From: Prevotella sp. CAG:485
Lineage (GTDB): Bacteria; Bacteroidota; Bacteroidia; Bacteroidales; Muribaculaceae
NCBI GenBank assembly: GCA_000437495.1
Contig: FR897808.1
Span: forward strand, 1-5,484
Length of the DNA stretch: 5,484 nt
Reading direction: 5' to 3'
Shown here: piece after piece, positions 1 to 5,484 of the stretch
Position numbering within the stretch: position 1 is the first letter of the stretch
How the letters are laid out: every line of letters starts with the position of its first letter
Notes under the pieces: generated by a model
The model's database searches: none
What the model saw: only the letters and a program-made list of their open reading frames with translations
Told to the model about the DNA's origin: nothing
Made by a program: the position numbers and the translations under genes

Positions 1-24
1 CAGTTAGCTATTTTCTGAGTAGCC

Positions 25-87
25 CTAATTAGTCTAATTAGTCTAATTGGGCTTATTAGTCTAATTGGTCTTATTGGGCTTATTGGA
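25..87. repeat. Tandem array of seven 9-bp units (CTWATTRGK-like)
   Basis: Seven head-to-tail 9-bp units start at 25, 34, 43, 52, 61, 70 and 79. They read CTAATTAGT, CTAATTAGT, CTAATTGGG, CTTATTAGT, CTAATTGGT, CTTATTGGG and CTTATTGGA, so variation is confined to positions 3 (A/T), 7 (A/G) and 9 (T/G/A). The first two units contain the perfect palindrome CTAATTAG. Because the unit is a multiple of three, the array stays open in one plus frame as repeats of Leu-Ile-Ser or Leu-Ile-Gly, but no gene is evident there. It lies just beyond the hairpin that follows the transporter gene. The period is seen directly; a function is not evident, and slippage-driven expansion is the simplest explanation. 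Confidence 0.9.
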
Positions 88-94
88 TGAAAGG

Positions 95-131
95 AATGAG
101 GGTGCGCCAAGAGCTATGGCGCACCCTCATT
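95..131 (-). terminator. Perfect 15-bp hairpin, probable terminator of the transporter transcript
   Basis: Positions 95-109 pair without mismatch with 117-131, around a 7-nt loop at 110-116; the core is GGGTGCGCCA. It begins 20 nt after the stop codon of the leftward transporter gene, the right place for an intrinsic terminator. The U-run expected after the stem is weak: on the minus strand the bases after the stem read CCTTTCATCC. Read rightward, no T-run follows the stem at all, which favours the minus-strand assignment. It could also act mainly as a 3' end stabiliser after termination further on. Confidence 0.75.
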
Positions 132-151
132 ATGGGTTAAGGGGAAAAAGG

Positions 152-2128
152 TCAGGCTTTTACGTCGACGCGTTTGGCATCCCAGATGAGGTAAACGATG
201 ATGCCGATGTAGGCTACGCAGCCAAGTATCTGCTGAACGCCTACTGACAAGGGGTTGTCATACTCGAAGCCGCAGAGGCGGGTGATGGCTGAGAAGACGC
301 CGAAGAGGGCGCCGCCGGCTATCAGGCCCGAGGCTATGAGGGTGCCGCGGTCGCGACGTGCGTCGTTCACTTTCTTGTTCTTGCCGCTGTTGCTTACATA
401 CCACGAAACAGCACCACCCACCAGCATGGGAACGTTGAGCGGCAGCGGGATAAACATGCCAAGGCAGAAGGCGAGGGCCGGTACGCCGAGCCAGTTGAGC
501 AGAAGCGCCAGGATTGCGCCTGTCATATAGAGAATCCAGGGCGTCTCGCCACCCATCATCAGCGGCTCGATAACGCCTGCCATGGCGTTGGCCTGCGGTG
601 CTACGAGGGCATTCTCGCCGGTGAAGCCGTATACCTTGTTGAGCACCAGTATGACACCGCCCACGGTGGCGGCGCTGACCAGTGTGCCCAGGAATTTCCA
701 GCTTTCCTGTTTGCGGGGCGTTGAGCCGAGCCAGTAGCCTATCTTGAGGTCTGTAACGAAGCCTCCGGCCATGCTGAGCGCCGTGCAGACAACGCCGCCG
801 ATAACCATTGATGCCACGATGCCGCTGGTGCCTTCAAGGCCGATGGCCACGAAAATGGCCGATGCTATAATAAGCGTCATCAGCGTCATGCCGCTGACAG
901 GGTTCGAGCCTACTATGGCGATGGCGTTGGCGGCCACGGTGGTGAAGAGGAAGGCTATGACAAAGACTACCAGCCATGCCACTGCTGCCTGCCAGAAGGT
1001 GTGGATGACGCCGAACCAGAAGAAGAGCAGTACGGCCACCAGGGCTATTACGATGAAGTAAACCACCTTCTTCATTGAGAGGTCTTGCTGCCAGCGTATC
1101 ACTTTTGCGCCTTCGGCTTTGCCTTTGAGCTCGCGGCCTGCCAGACCTATTGCCTGCACTATAATGCCCCAGCTCTTGATGATGCCGATGAGACCTGCCA
1201 TGGCGATGCCGCCGATACCAATCTTGCGGGCATATTCGCTGAAGAGAGTCTGCGGGTCCATGGCGGCAATGTCGGATGCGCCGTATGTGCCCATGAGGGG
1301 TATCACTACCCACCAGATGAAGGCTGAGCCGGCAAATATCACGAACGCATATTTGAGTCCGACAATATAGCCCAGACCGAGCAGAGCAGCTCCTGTGTTG
1401 CAGCTGAAGACGAGTTTGGTCTTTTCGGCTATTGCGGTACCCCAGCTTGATGCGGTGCTGATAATCGTTTCAGCCCACCATCCGAAGGTAGCCACAATGT
1501 AGTCGTAGATGCCGCCAATGAGCGAAGCTACGATGAGGGTCTTGGCCTGAGCGCCGTTGCCTGTGGCTGACGCTGATGCCGACGACACCAGCACCTGTGT
1601 GGTGGCTGTGGCTTCCGGGAAGGGGTATTTGCCGTGCATGTCTTTGACGAAGTAGCGGCGGAAGGGGATGAAGAAGAGGATGCCCAGGATGCCGCCGAGC
1701 AGCGAGCTCAGGAAAATCTGGTAGAAATGCACCATGATTTCCGGATACTTGCCCTGCAGGATGTAGAGGGCCGGAAGGGTGAAGATGGCACCTGCCACAA
1801 TCACACCCGAGCAGGCACCTATGCTCTGTATGATTACGTTCTGGCCAATGGCATTCTTCTTGCCTAAAAGGTTGCTGAGACCCACGGCGATGATGGCAAT
1901 GGGAATAGCGGCTTCAAACACCTGTCCCACTTTGAGGCCCAGGTAAGCGGCGGCTGCCGAGAAGACGATGGCCATGATGATGCCGGTGATGACGGAATAG
2001 GGCGTTACCTCCTTCTGTTCGTGAGCCGGATGCATCACGGGAACATACTCTTCATCGGCGCCGAGTTCGCGAAACGCGTTCTCGGGCAAGCCGGTGTCGG
2101 TTAGCGGTTCTTTATATTCTTCGCTCAT
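152..2128 (-). CDS. OPT family oligopeptide transporter
   Basis: This is a 658-residue polytopic inner-membrane protein of the OPT family (Pfam PF03169; bacterial branch related to the yeast OPT/YSL transporters), expected to carry oligopeptides or a peptide-like or metal-chelate substrate, probably driven by the ion gradient. A polar tail of about 42 residues precedes the first membrane segment. Long hydrophobic segments then follow through to the C-terminus, broadly the multi-span layout of the family. Recognisable family stretches are the first membrane region with AAYLGLKVGQVFEAAIP (60-76), KYPFPEATAT (167-176), GSNPVSGMT (407-415), a charged loop PRKQESWKF (471-479) and GMFIPLPLNVPMLVGG (557-572). 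The length is normal and the frame intact. ATG at 2128 is the start; the upstream leader is A-rich on the coding strand and has no Shine-Dalgarno motif. The gene stands alone on its strand here, with its own promoter and terminator. The family call is firm; the substrate is not determinable. Confidence 0.95.
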   Translation of the reverse strand: MSEEYKEPLTDTGLPENAFRELGADEEYVPVMHPAHEQKEVTPYSVITGIIMAIVFSAAAAYLGLKVGQVFEAAIPIAIIAVGLSNLLGKKNAIGQNVIIQSIGACSGVIVAGAIFTLPALYILQGKYPEIMVHFYQIFLSSLLGGILGILFFIPFRRYFVKDMHGKYPFPEATATTQVLVSSASASATGNGAQAKTLIVASLIGGIYDYIVATFGWWAETIISTASSWGTAIAEKTKLVFSCNTGAALLGLGYIVGLKYAFVIFAGSAFIWWVVIPLMGTYGASDIAAMDPQTLFSEYARKIGIGGIAMAGLIGIIKSWGIIVQAIGLAGRELKGKAEGAKVIRWQQDLSMKKVVYFIVIALVAVLLFFWFGVIHTFWQAAVAWLVVFVIAFLFTTVAANAIAIVGSNPVSGMTLMTLIIASAIFVAIGLEGTSGIVASMVIGGVVCTALSMAGGFVTDLKIGYWLGSTPRKQESWKFLGTLVSAATVGGVILVLNKVYGFTGENALVAPQANAMAGVIEPLMMGGETPWILYMTGAILALLLNWLGVPALAFCLGMFIPLPLNVPMLVGGAVSWYVSNSGKNKKVNDARRDRGTLIASGLIAGGALFGVFSAITRLCGFEYDNPLSVGVQQILGCVAYIGIIVYLIWDAKRVDVKA

Positions 2129-2177
2129 TGTTTATTTAGGTTAGTTTTATCACTTTTAGGGAGAGAGAGTAGCGGCG

Positions 2178-2208
2178 CAAATATAGCCAAGTGCAAAGTT
2201 AACAAAAA
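2178..2208 (-). promoter_or_regulatory. Bacteroidetes-type promoter for the OPT transporter
   Basis: On the minus strand, TATATTTG (2185 down to 2178) matches the Bacteroidetes -7 consensus TAnnTTTG exactly. A TTTTTG run (2208 to 2203) lies 17 nt upstream of it and can serve as the -33 TTTG element. Transcription would start near 2172, giving a leader of roughly 43 nt before the ATG at 2128. A second perfect -7 match, TAACTTTG (2201 to 2194), lies just upstream, with a TTTG at 2227-2224 as its possible -33, so a second start is possible. Motifs are seen directly; activity is inferred. Confidence 0.65.
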
Positions 2209-2214
2209 TTTCAT

Positions 2215-2222
2215 TACCTTTG
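2215..2222 (+). promoter_or_regulatory. -7 promoter element directly before the RNA methyltransferase start
   Basis: TACCTTTG is a perfect TAnnTTTG match ending 6 nt before the ATG at 2229. In Bacteroidetes promoters transcription starts about 6-7 nt after this box, so the transcript would begin at or next to the start codon. No convincing TTTG -33 element is visible 17-21 nt upstream; the region holds AAGTTAAC instead. The box is also half of a small inverted repeat, CTTTG-C-CAAAG (2218-2228). Confidence 0.6.
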
Positions 2223-2228
2223 CCAAAG

Positions 2229-3032
2229 ATGAGCTGTAAAATTGTAGAGGTGGCACGTTTGGATGCCCCGGAACTGGATCCGTATTGCAGGCTAACAGAC
2301 ACGAGGCTGCGTCATGAGGCAGGGTTGTTTGTGGCTGAGAGCCCAAAGGTGATTATGTCGGCTTTGGAGGCGGGCATGAAGCCTGTGTCTATGCTTTGTG
2401 AGCGAAAACATATAGTGGGTGACGCCGCGCCGATATTGCAACGTTGCCCCGATATTACTGTCTATACGGGTGAGCGCGAGTTGCTGCGCAGTCTCACGGG
2501 CTACACTCTGACGCGAGGCGTTCTCTGTGCCTTTGAGCGACCCGTTTTACCCTCTGTGGAGGAAATCTGTCGCGACGCCCGGCGGCTGGCGGTGATTGAC
2601 GGCGTTTGCGACACCACCAACATCGGCGCGATATTCCGGTCGGCAGCGGCTTTGGGCGTTGAGGGGGTATTGTTGACGCCTGAGAGCTGCGACCCCCTCA
2701 ACCGGCGCGCCGTGAGGGTGAGTATGGGGACGGTGTTTAAGGTGCCTTGGACGTGGCTCAACGGCAAGTTGAGCGACATAAGGCAATGGGGCCTGAAAAC
2801 CGTTGCTTTGGCTTTGAGCGACGACAGTGTGCCCATTGATGACCCGCAGCTGAACGGCGAACCGCGTCTGGCTATGGTGTTGGGCACGGAAGGCGACGGT
2901 CTGGCTCACAAGGTTATTGCGGAAGCCGATTATGTGGCGCGCATTCCCATGCAGGCTGGCGTCGATTCGCTGAATGTGGCGGCCGCCTCAGCGGTGGCTT
3001 TCTGGCAGCTGAGAGGGGAGAAGGGAAACTAA
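2229..3032 (+). CDS. TrmH/SpoU family RNA 2'-O-ribose methyltransferase
   Basis: This 267-residue protein should transfer a methyl group from S-adenosylmethionine to a ribose 2'-OH in rRNA or tRNA, in the cytoplasm. Residues about 10-100 resemble the substrate-binding domain found before many SpoU enzymes (GLFVAESPKVIMSAL at 32-46). Residues about 118-262 form the SPOUT methyltransferase domain (PF00588) with all three motifs. Motif 1 is NIGAIFRSAAALG (131-143, with Asn131 and the likely catalytic Arg137), motif 2 is RRAVRVSMG (159-167), and motif 3 is LGTEGDGL (218-225, Glu221) running into SLNVAAASAVAFWQL (247-261), which makes the knotted cofactor site. Length and motifs are normal. I chose ATG 2229 over the in-frame TTG at 2220, because that TTG lies inside the -7 promoter box and would probably be outside the mRNA. 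The next gene follows after 41 nt. The RNA target cannot be read from the sequence, so no symbol is given. Confidence 0.93.
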   Translation: MSCKIVEVARLDAPELDPYCRLTDTRLRHEAGLFVAESPKVIMSALEAGMKPVSMLCERKHIVGDAAPILQRCPDITVYTGERELLRSLTGYTLTRGVLCAFERPVLPSVEEICRDARRLAVIDGVCDTTNIGAIFRSAAALGVEGVLLTPESCDPLNRRAVRVSMGTVFKVPWTWLNGKLSDIRQWGLKTVALALSDDSVPIDDPQLNGEPRLAMVLGTEGDGLAHKVIAEADYVARIPMQAGVDSLNVAAASAVAFWQLRGEKGN

Positions 3033-3073
3033 AAAGAAACGAAGACGAAAACCCTACCGCAAAATAATTTGAG

Positions 3074-3646
3074 ATGAGCTGTAGCCTGATTTTTTTACTC
3101 ACAGACGCCACGCCCTTTTCGCGTGCTATTGTCGGCGCTTCTGCGCAGGGGAATCTGCCCCTTGACCATGTGGGTATTCTCGACAACGATACGCAAACGG
3201 TGATTGAGGCAAATGCCAAAGAGGGTGTGGTGGAAACCCCGTTGGCCGACTTTCTCGCCCGTGCTCCACAGTTGGATGGCGATGCCGGATATCGCATCAG
3301 AAATATACCGCCTGAGGCTGAGGTGGATGGCGAAGCGGCTCTGCGGCGGGCAAGGAGCTTTTTGGGCTATGCCTATAATGTGTGTTTTGTGCCCCATGCG
3401 GGGGCTTTGTATTGCTCTGAACTGGTGCAGCGAGCCTGCCTGAAGTCTGACGGAGAGCCATATTTCAGCAGTATCAGACTGAACTTCGGCAGCGACGACC
3501 CGGCGGCATCCGACTTCTGGCAACAGCATTTCAAACAGCTCGATATGCCTGTGCCGCAAGGTGAGCCTGGGACGTCGCCACTGAGCATCTATCAGCAGAC
3601 CGAAGATCCGCAATCCTGCTTGAGGCTTGAAAAGGGAAAGCGATAA
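3074..3646 (+). CDS. YiiX/YebB-like permuted NlpC/P60 cysteine hydrolase
   Basis: This 190-residue protein resembles the YiiX/YebB group (Pfam PF05708, formerly DUF830), a circularly permuted papain-like fold in which the His comes before the Cys. The supporting signs are DHVGIL (31-36, His32), VIEAN (43-47, Glu45), the GVVETPLADFL stretch (51-61) that family members carry after it, a helix before GYAYNVCF (98-105), and YCSELV (113-118), where Cys114 is the predicted nucleophile. Related enzymes cleave amide or ester bonds, but the substrate of this group is largely unknown. No signal peptide is convincing: the short hydrophobic start (SLIFLL) aligns with the first strand of the fold, so a cytoplasmic location is likely. 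The start is well fixed, since an in-frame TAA lies at 3065-3067 and no alternative start codon lies between. No Shine-Dalgarno sequence is present. It follows the methyltransferase by 41 nt with no terminator, so co-transcription is likely. Family confidence is good; function is open. Confidence 0.82.
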   Translation: MSCSLIFLLTDATPFSRAIVGASAQGNLPLDHVGILDNDTQTVIEANAKEGVVETPLADFLARAPQLDGDAGYRIRNIPPEAEVDGEAALRRARSFLGYAYNVCFVPHAGALYCSELVQRACLKSDGEPYFSSIRLNFGSDDPAASDFWQQHFKQLDMPVPQGEPGTSPLSIYQQTEDPQSCLRLEKGKR

Positions 3647-3678
3647 CTTGCGGATGTGCGAATAAATTTGTAATTTTG
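3647..3678 (+). promoter_or_regulatory. Bacteroidetes-type promoter of pta-ackA
   Basis: Two perfect TAnnTTTG boxes lie back to back: TAAATTTG (3663-3670) and TAATTTTG (3671-3678). The second has a good partner, the -33-like CTTG at 3647-3650, with 20 nt between them. Transcription from it would start near 3684-3685, giving a leader of about 53 nt before the pta ATG. The first box has no clear -33 element. The promoter starts immediately after the stop codon of the hydrolase gene. Motifs are seen; promoter use is inferred. Confidence 0.72.
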
Positions 3679-3682
3679 CAGA

Positions 3683-3704
3683 GTGGAAACGAGAATCTTT
3701 CCAC
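3683..3704 (+). promoter_or_regulatory. Hairpin at the predicted 5' end of the pta mRNA
   Basis: GTGGAAA (3683-3689) pairs perfectly with TTTCCAC (3698-3704) around the 8-nt loop at 3690-3697. The predicted transcription start falls on its first bases, so the mRNA would begin with this stem. A 5'-terminal stem of this sort commonly protects transcripts from 5'-end-dependent decay; an operator with dyad symmetry is the alternative reading. The rest of the leader (3705-3737) is A-rich near the start codon and lacks a Shine-Dalgarno motif. Confidence 0.55.
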
Positions 3705-3737
3705 GCTGATTTTGAACAGATAAAAACCCTGAATACC

Positions 3738-4751
3738 ATGACATTGTTTGAACGACTTACAGCGAAAGCCCAGCAGCATCCCCAGCGTCTGGTGCTTCCT
3801 GAAAACACCGAGCCGCGCACCCTGCGCGCAGCTGATTATATTATCGGCATAGGCGCCGCAGAGGTATTGTTTATCGGCCGCAAGGAAGATACAATCTCTC
3901 TTGCCAACGAGATGAGCCTCACCAACATCAAGAAGGCTACGTGGCTTGACCCCAACGATGCAGAAGTAGTTGAGCCCTATGCAGAGCTTTTCGCCGAGCT
4001 CCGCAAGAAGAAGGGCATCACCATAGAGCAGGCTCGCAAGCAGGCTGCCAATCCGCTTTATCTGGGCTGTCTGATGATTAAAGCCGGACATGCCGACTGT
4101 ATGGTGGCCGGAGCGCTGGCTCCCACGAGCCATGTTTTGCGCGCCGCTTTCCAGGTGCTCAAGACCAAACCGGGTATCTCGGTAGTGAGCGGAGCCTTCA
4201 TCATGCTGTTGCCGGAGCATCTGCCTTACGGCACGGACCACAAGCTCATCTTTGCCGACTGCGCCGTTGTGCCTGACCCCACAGCTGAAGAGCTGGCTCA
4301 GATAGCCATCAGCACGGCCGCCACCGCACGCAACATAGCCGGCTTTGAGCCGGTTGTGGCCATGACGAGCTTCTCGACGAAAGGCAGCGCCACGCACGAG
4401 CGCGTAGACAAGGTTATAGAGGCCGTAAGACTGGTGCATGAGATTGACCCGCTGCTGAAGGTTGACGGCGAGCTGCAGTCTGACGCATCCATCGTTCCCG
4501 ACATCGCCGCCAAGAAGGCTCCCGGAAGCCCCGTGGCAGGTCGTGCCAACACCCTCATATTCCCGTCGCTGGAAGTGGGCAACATCGCCTACAAGCTCGT
4601 ACAGCGTCTGGCAGGCGCCGGTGCCGTAGGTCCTATCCTGCAAGGCTTGGCAGCTCCGGTGAATGACCTGAGCCGCGGCGCTACGGTGGAAGATATTCAG
4701 AACACTATAATCGTAACCTGCAATCAGGCAATAGGCGAAAAGGGCCTCTGA
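3738..4751 (+). CDS. pta: Phosphate acetyltransferase
   Basis: Pta converts acetyl-CoA and phosphate to acetyl-phosphate and CoA in the cytoplasm; with acetate kinase it yields ATP and acetate. The 337-residue protein is the short single-domain form (PF01515), lacking the long N-terminal regulatory part of the E. coli enzyme. Family stretches include RLVLPENTEPRTLRAA (17-32), CMVAGALAPTSHVLRAAFQV (121-140), the FADCAVVPDPTAEELA stretch (172-187), MTSFSTKGSATHERVDKV (209-226), ELQSDASIVP (245-254), NTLIFPSLEVGNIAYKLVQR (271-290) and PVNDLSRGATVED (307-319). In the last, Ser312, Arg313 and Asp319 correspond to the active-site Ser309, Arg310 and Asp316 of the Methanosarcina thermophila enzyme. 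Phosphate butyryltransferase is a related alternative, but the full motif set and the adjacent acetate kinase favour Pta. The gene has its own promoter, and ackA follows after 91 nt on the same strand. The frame is intact and the length normal. Confidence 0.97.
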   Translation: MTLFERLTAKAQQHPQRLVLPENTEPRTLRAADYIIGIGAAEVLFIGRKEDTISLANEMSLTNIKKATWLDPNDAEVVEPYAELFAELRKKKGITIEQARKQAANPLYLGCLMIKAGHADCMVAGALAPTSHVLRAAFQVLKTKPGISVVSGAFIMLLPEHLPYGTDHKLIFADCAVVPDPTAEELAQIAISTAATARNIAGFEPVVAMTSFSTKGSATHERVDKVIEAVRLVHEIDPLLKVDGELQSDASIVPDIAAKKAPGSPVAGRANTLIFPSLEVGNIAYKLVQRLAGAGAVGPILQGLAAPVNDLSRGATVEDIQNTIIVTCNQAIGEKGL

Positions 4752-4772
4752 GAAGCAAACAGAAACGTAAAA

Positions 4773-4822
4773 CTCCGGCGGGGTGCAGAGAGGCAACCAC
4801 CCCCGGGCACTCCGCATCGGAG
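4773..4822 (+). promoter_or_regulatory. Large hairpin in the pta-ackA intercistronic gap
   Basis: A lower stem CTCCG/CGGAG (4773-4777 with 4818-4822) continues, past a 2-nt bulge at 4816-4817, into an upper stem GCGGGGTGC/GCACTCCGC (4778-4786 with 4807-4815, one G-U pair). This makes 14 pairs closed by a 20-nt loop. A competing hairpin, GGGGTG (4780-4785) with CACCCC (4798-4803), would break the upper stem. No T-run follows, so it is not a typical terminator; A-rich unpaired sequence runs from 4823 to the ackA ATG. No TAnnTTTG promoter box occurs in the gap, so ackA probably depends on read-through from pta. A role in RNA processing or in tuning ackA expression is inferred. Confidence 0.65.
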
Positions 4823-4842
4823 AGAACAACCAAAGTGACATC

Positions 4843-5484
4843 ATGAAAATTCTGGTATTGAACTGCGGAAGCAGCAGCGTGAAATACAAACTCATCAACT
4901 CCGACACCAAACAGGTGCTTGCCGAAGGCGGAGTGGAGAAGATAGGCCTTCCGGATTCGTTCCTGAAATACAAACGTCAGGACGGGTCGAAAGAGGTTAT
5001 AGAAACGCCCATGAAGGACGCCAAGGATGCAGTACGCAACATCCTCAACCTGCTCACCGACCCGAAAGAAGGCGTAGTGAAGAGCTTCGACGAGATAGAG
5101 GCTGTGGGCCACCGTGTGGTGCATGGCATGGAGAAGTTCAACACGTCGGTTCTCATCACCCCCGAGGTGATAGAGAAAGTGAAGGAGTGCTATACAGTGG
5201 CTCCTCTGCACAATCCGGCCAACATCACCGGCATAGAGGCTGTTGAGGCCCTGATGCCGAAGGTGCCTCAGGTGGCAGTCTTCGACACGGCTTTCCATCA
5301 GACCATGCCTGCCAAGGCATATATGTATGCCCTCCCTTACGAGGCTTACACCAAATACGGCGTTCGCCGCTATGGCTTCCACGGCACCAGCCACCGTTAT
5401 GTATCGCGTCGCGCGTGCGAATTCTTAGGCCTTGACATCCACAAGGAGCGCATCATCACCTGCCATATCGGCAACGGCGGCTCC
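4843..5484 (+). CDS. ackA: Acetate kinase (5' part, runs off the window)
   Basis: AckA transfers the phosphate of acetyl-phosphate to ADP, making acetate and ATP, in the cytoplasm. The first 214 residues, about half of the usual length near 400, are present with no internal stop; the end lies beyond the window. The N-terminal LVLNCGSSSVKYKL (4-17) is the first phosphate-binding motif of the ASKHA fold (PF00871). Asn7, Arg91 (GHRVVHG, 89-95), Asp148 (VFDTAFHQTMP, 146-156) and His180 (YGFHGTSHRYV, 177-187) fall at the same numbers as the catalytic or substrate-binding residues of the Methanosarcina thermophila enzyme, which also supports the chosen ATG. The window ends in the HIGNGGS motif (208-214). 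There is no Shine-Dalgarno sequence. It follows pta by 91 nt, with a strong hairpin and no recognisable promoter in between, so it is very likely the second gene of a pta-ackA operon. Confidence 0.97.
   Translation, partial: MKILVLNCGSSSVKYKLINSDTKQVLAEGGVEKIGLPDSFLKYKRQDGSKEVIETPMKDAKDAVRNILNLLTDPKEGVVKSFDEIEAVGHRVVHGMEKFNTSVLITPEVIEKVKECYTVAPLHNPANITGIEAVEALMPKVPQVAVFDTAFHQTMPAKAYMYALPYEAYTKYGVRRYGFHGTSHRYVSRRACEFLGLDIHKERIITCHIGNGGS

Noticed and set aside
25..87. The short repeats as a CRISPR array
   Set aside because: The units are 9 bp with no unique spacers between them, so this is a plain tandem repeat.
65..247. A 60-codon plus-strand open frame starting in the 9-bp repeat
   Set aside because: It runs through the terminator hairpin and then antisense into the 3' end of the transporter gene, with no family resemblance.
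834..1313. A second 159-codon minus-strand open frame inside the transporter gene
   Set aside because: It is an out-of-frame reading of the transporter, rich in Arg and His as expected for a frame shadow.
2220..2228. TTG at 2220 as the methyltransferase start codon
   Set aside because: It lies inside the predicted -7 box. The ATG nine bases downstream is a better codon and matches the predicted transcription start.
3065..3071. TAATTTG just before the hydrolase gene as a -7 promoter box
   Set aside because: It is one base short of the TAnnTTTG spacing and ends only 2 nt before the ATG, so transcription would start inside the gene. Co-transcription with the methyltransferase is simpler.
3095..3820. 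A 241-codon minus-strand open frame over the hydrolase gene and the pta promoter
   Set aside because: The plus-strand frame has a family match and a well-bounded start. This frame would run through the pta promoter and leader and has no promoter of its own that I can see.
4773..4822. The pta-ackA hairpin as a Rho-independent terminator
   Set aside because: No T-run follows the stem, and ackA, which has no visible promoter of its own, needs read-through.
3531..4973. A 480-codon open frame on the minus strand, antisense to pta and its flanks
   Set aside because: It lies opposite a clear pta gene and crosses into the hydrolase and ackA genes. Its translation shows no recognisable family or sensible composition. 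Codon bias of the sense gene explains the lack of stops.
4705..5394. A 229-codon minus-strand open frame opposite ackA
   Set aside because: It is a shadow of acetate kinase, whose catalytic motifs are unmistakable on the plus strand; the antisense protein resembles nothing I know.

Overview
The window reads as an ordinary chromosomal segment of a member of the Bacteroidales (phylum Bacteroidota); a gut lineage such as Muribaculaceae or Prevotella/Bacteroides relatives is plausible, but the sequence alone cannot settle the genus. The reasons are Bacteroidetes-type promoter elements (perfect matches to the -7 consensus TAnnTTTG, on both strands, just upstream of genes), absence of Shine-Dalgarno sequences before the starts, a short single-domain phosphate acetyltransferase followed by acetate kinase, and a moderately GC-rich coding style.

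Layout. Positions 1-151 are non-coding: a seven-copy tandem repeat of a 9-bp unit (25-87), then a perfect 15-bp hairpin (95-131) placed to end the leftward transcript. Positions 152-2128 (minus strand) encode an OPT-family oligopeptide transporter. A compact 100-bp divergent region (2129-2228) carries promoter elements for both directions. Rightward from it run a TrmH/SpoU-family RNA methyltransferase (2229-3032), a small YiiX/YebB-like permuted NlpC/P60 cysteine hydrolase (3074-3646), phosphate acetyltransferase pta (3738-4751), and the first 214 codons of acetate kinase ackA (4843 to the window edge).

Function. pta and ackA form the acetyl-CoA -> acetyl-phosphate -> acetate + ATP pathway, a main energy-yielding route of fermenting anaerobes. 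They appear to share the promoter upstream of pta, and a large hairpin sits in the 91-bp gap between them. The methyltransferase and hydrolase genes look co-transcribed from the divergent promoter, but I see no metabolic link between them. The transporter would import peptides or a related substrate across the inner membrane.

I did not find an obviously new biological system. All five genes belong to recognised families. The points most worth a second look are non-coding: the pta-ackA intercistronic hairpin, a hairpin at the predicted 5' end of the pta mRNA, a likely leaderless start for the methyltransferase, the interlocked divergent promoters, and the 9-bp repeat array.
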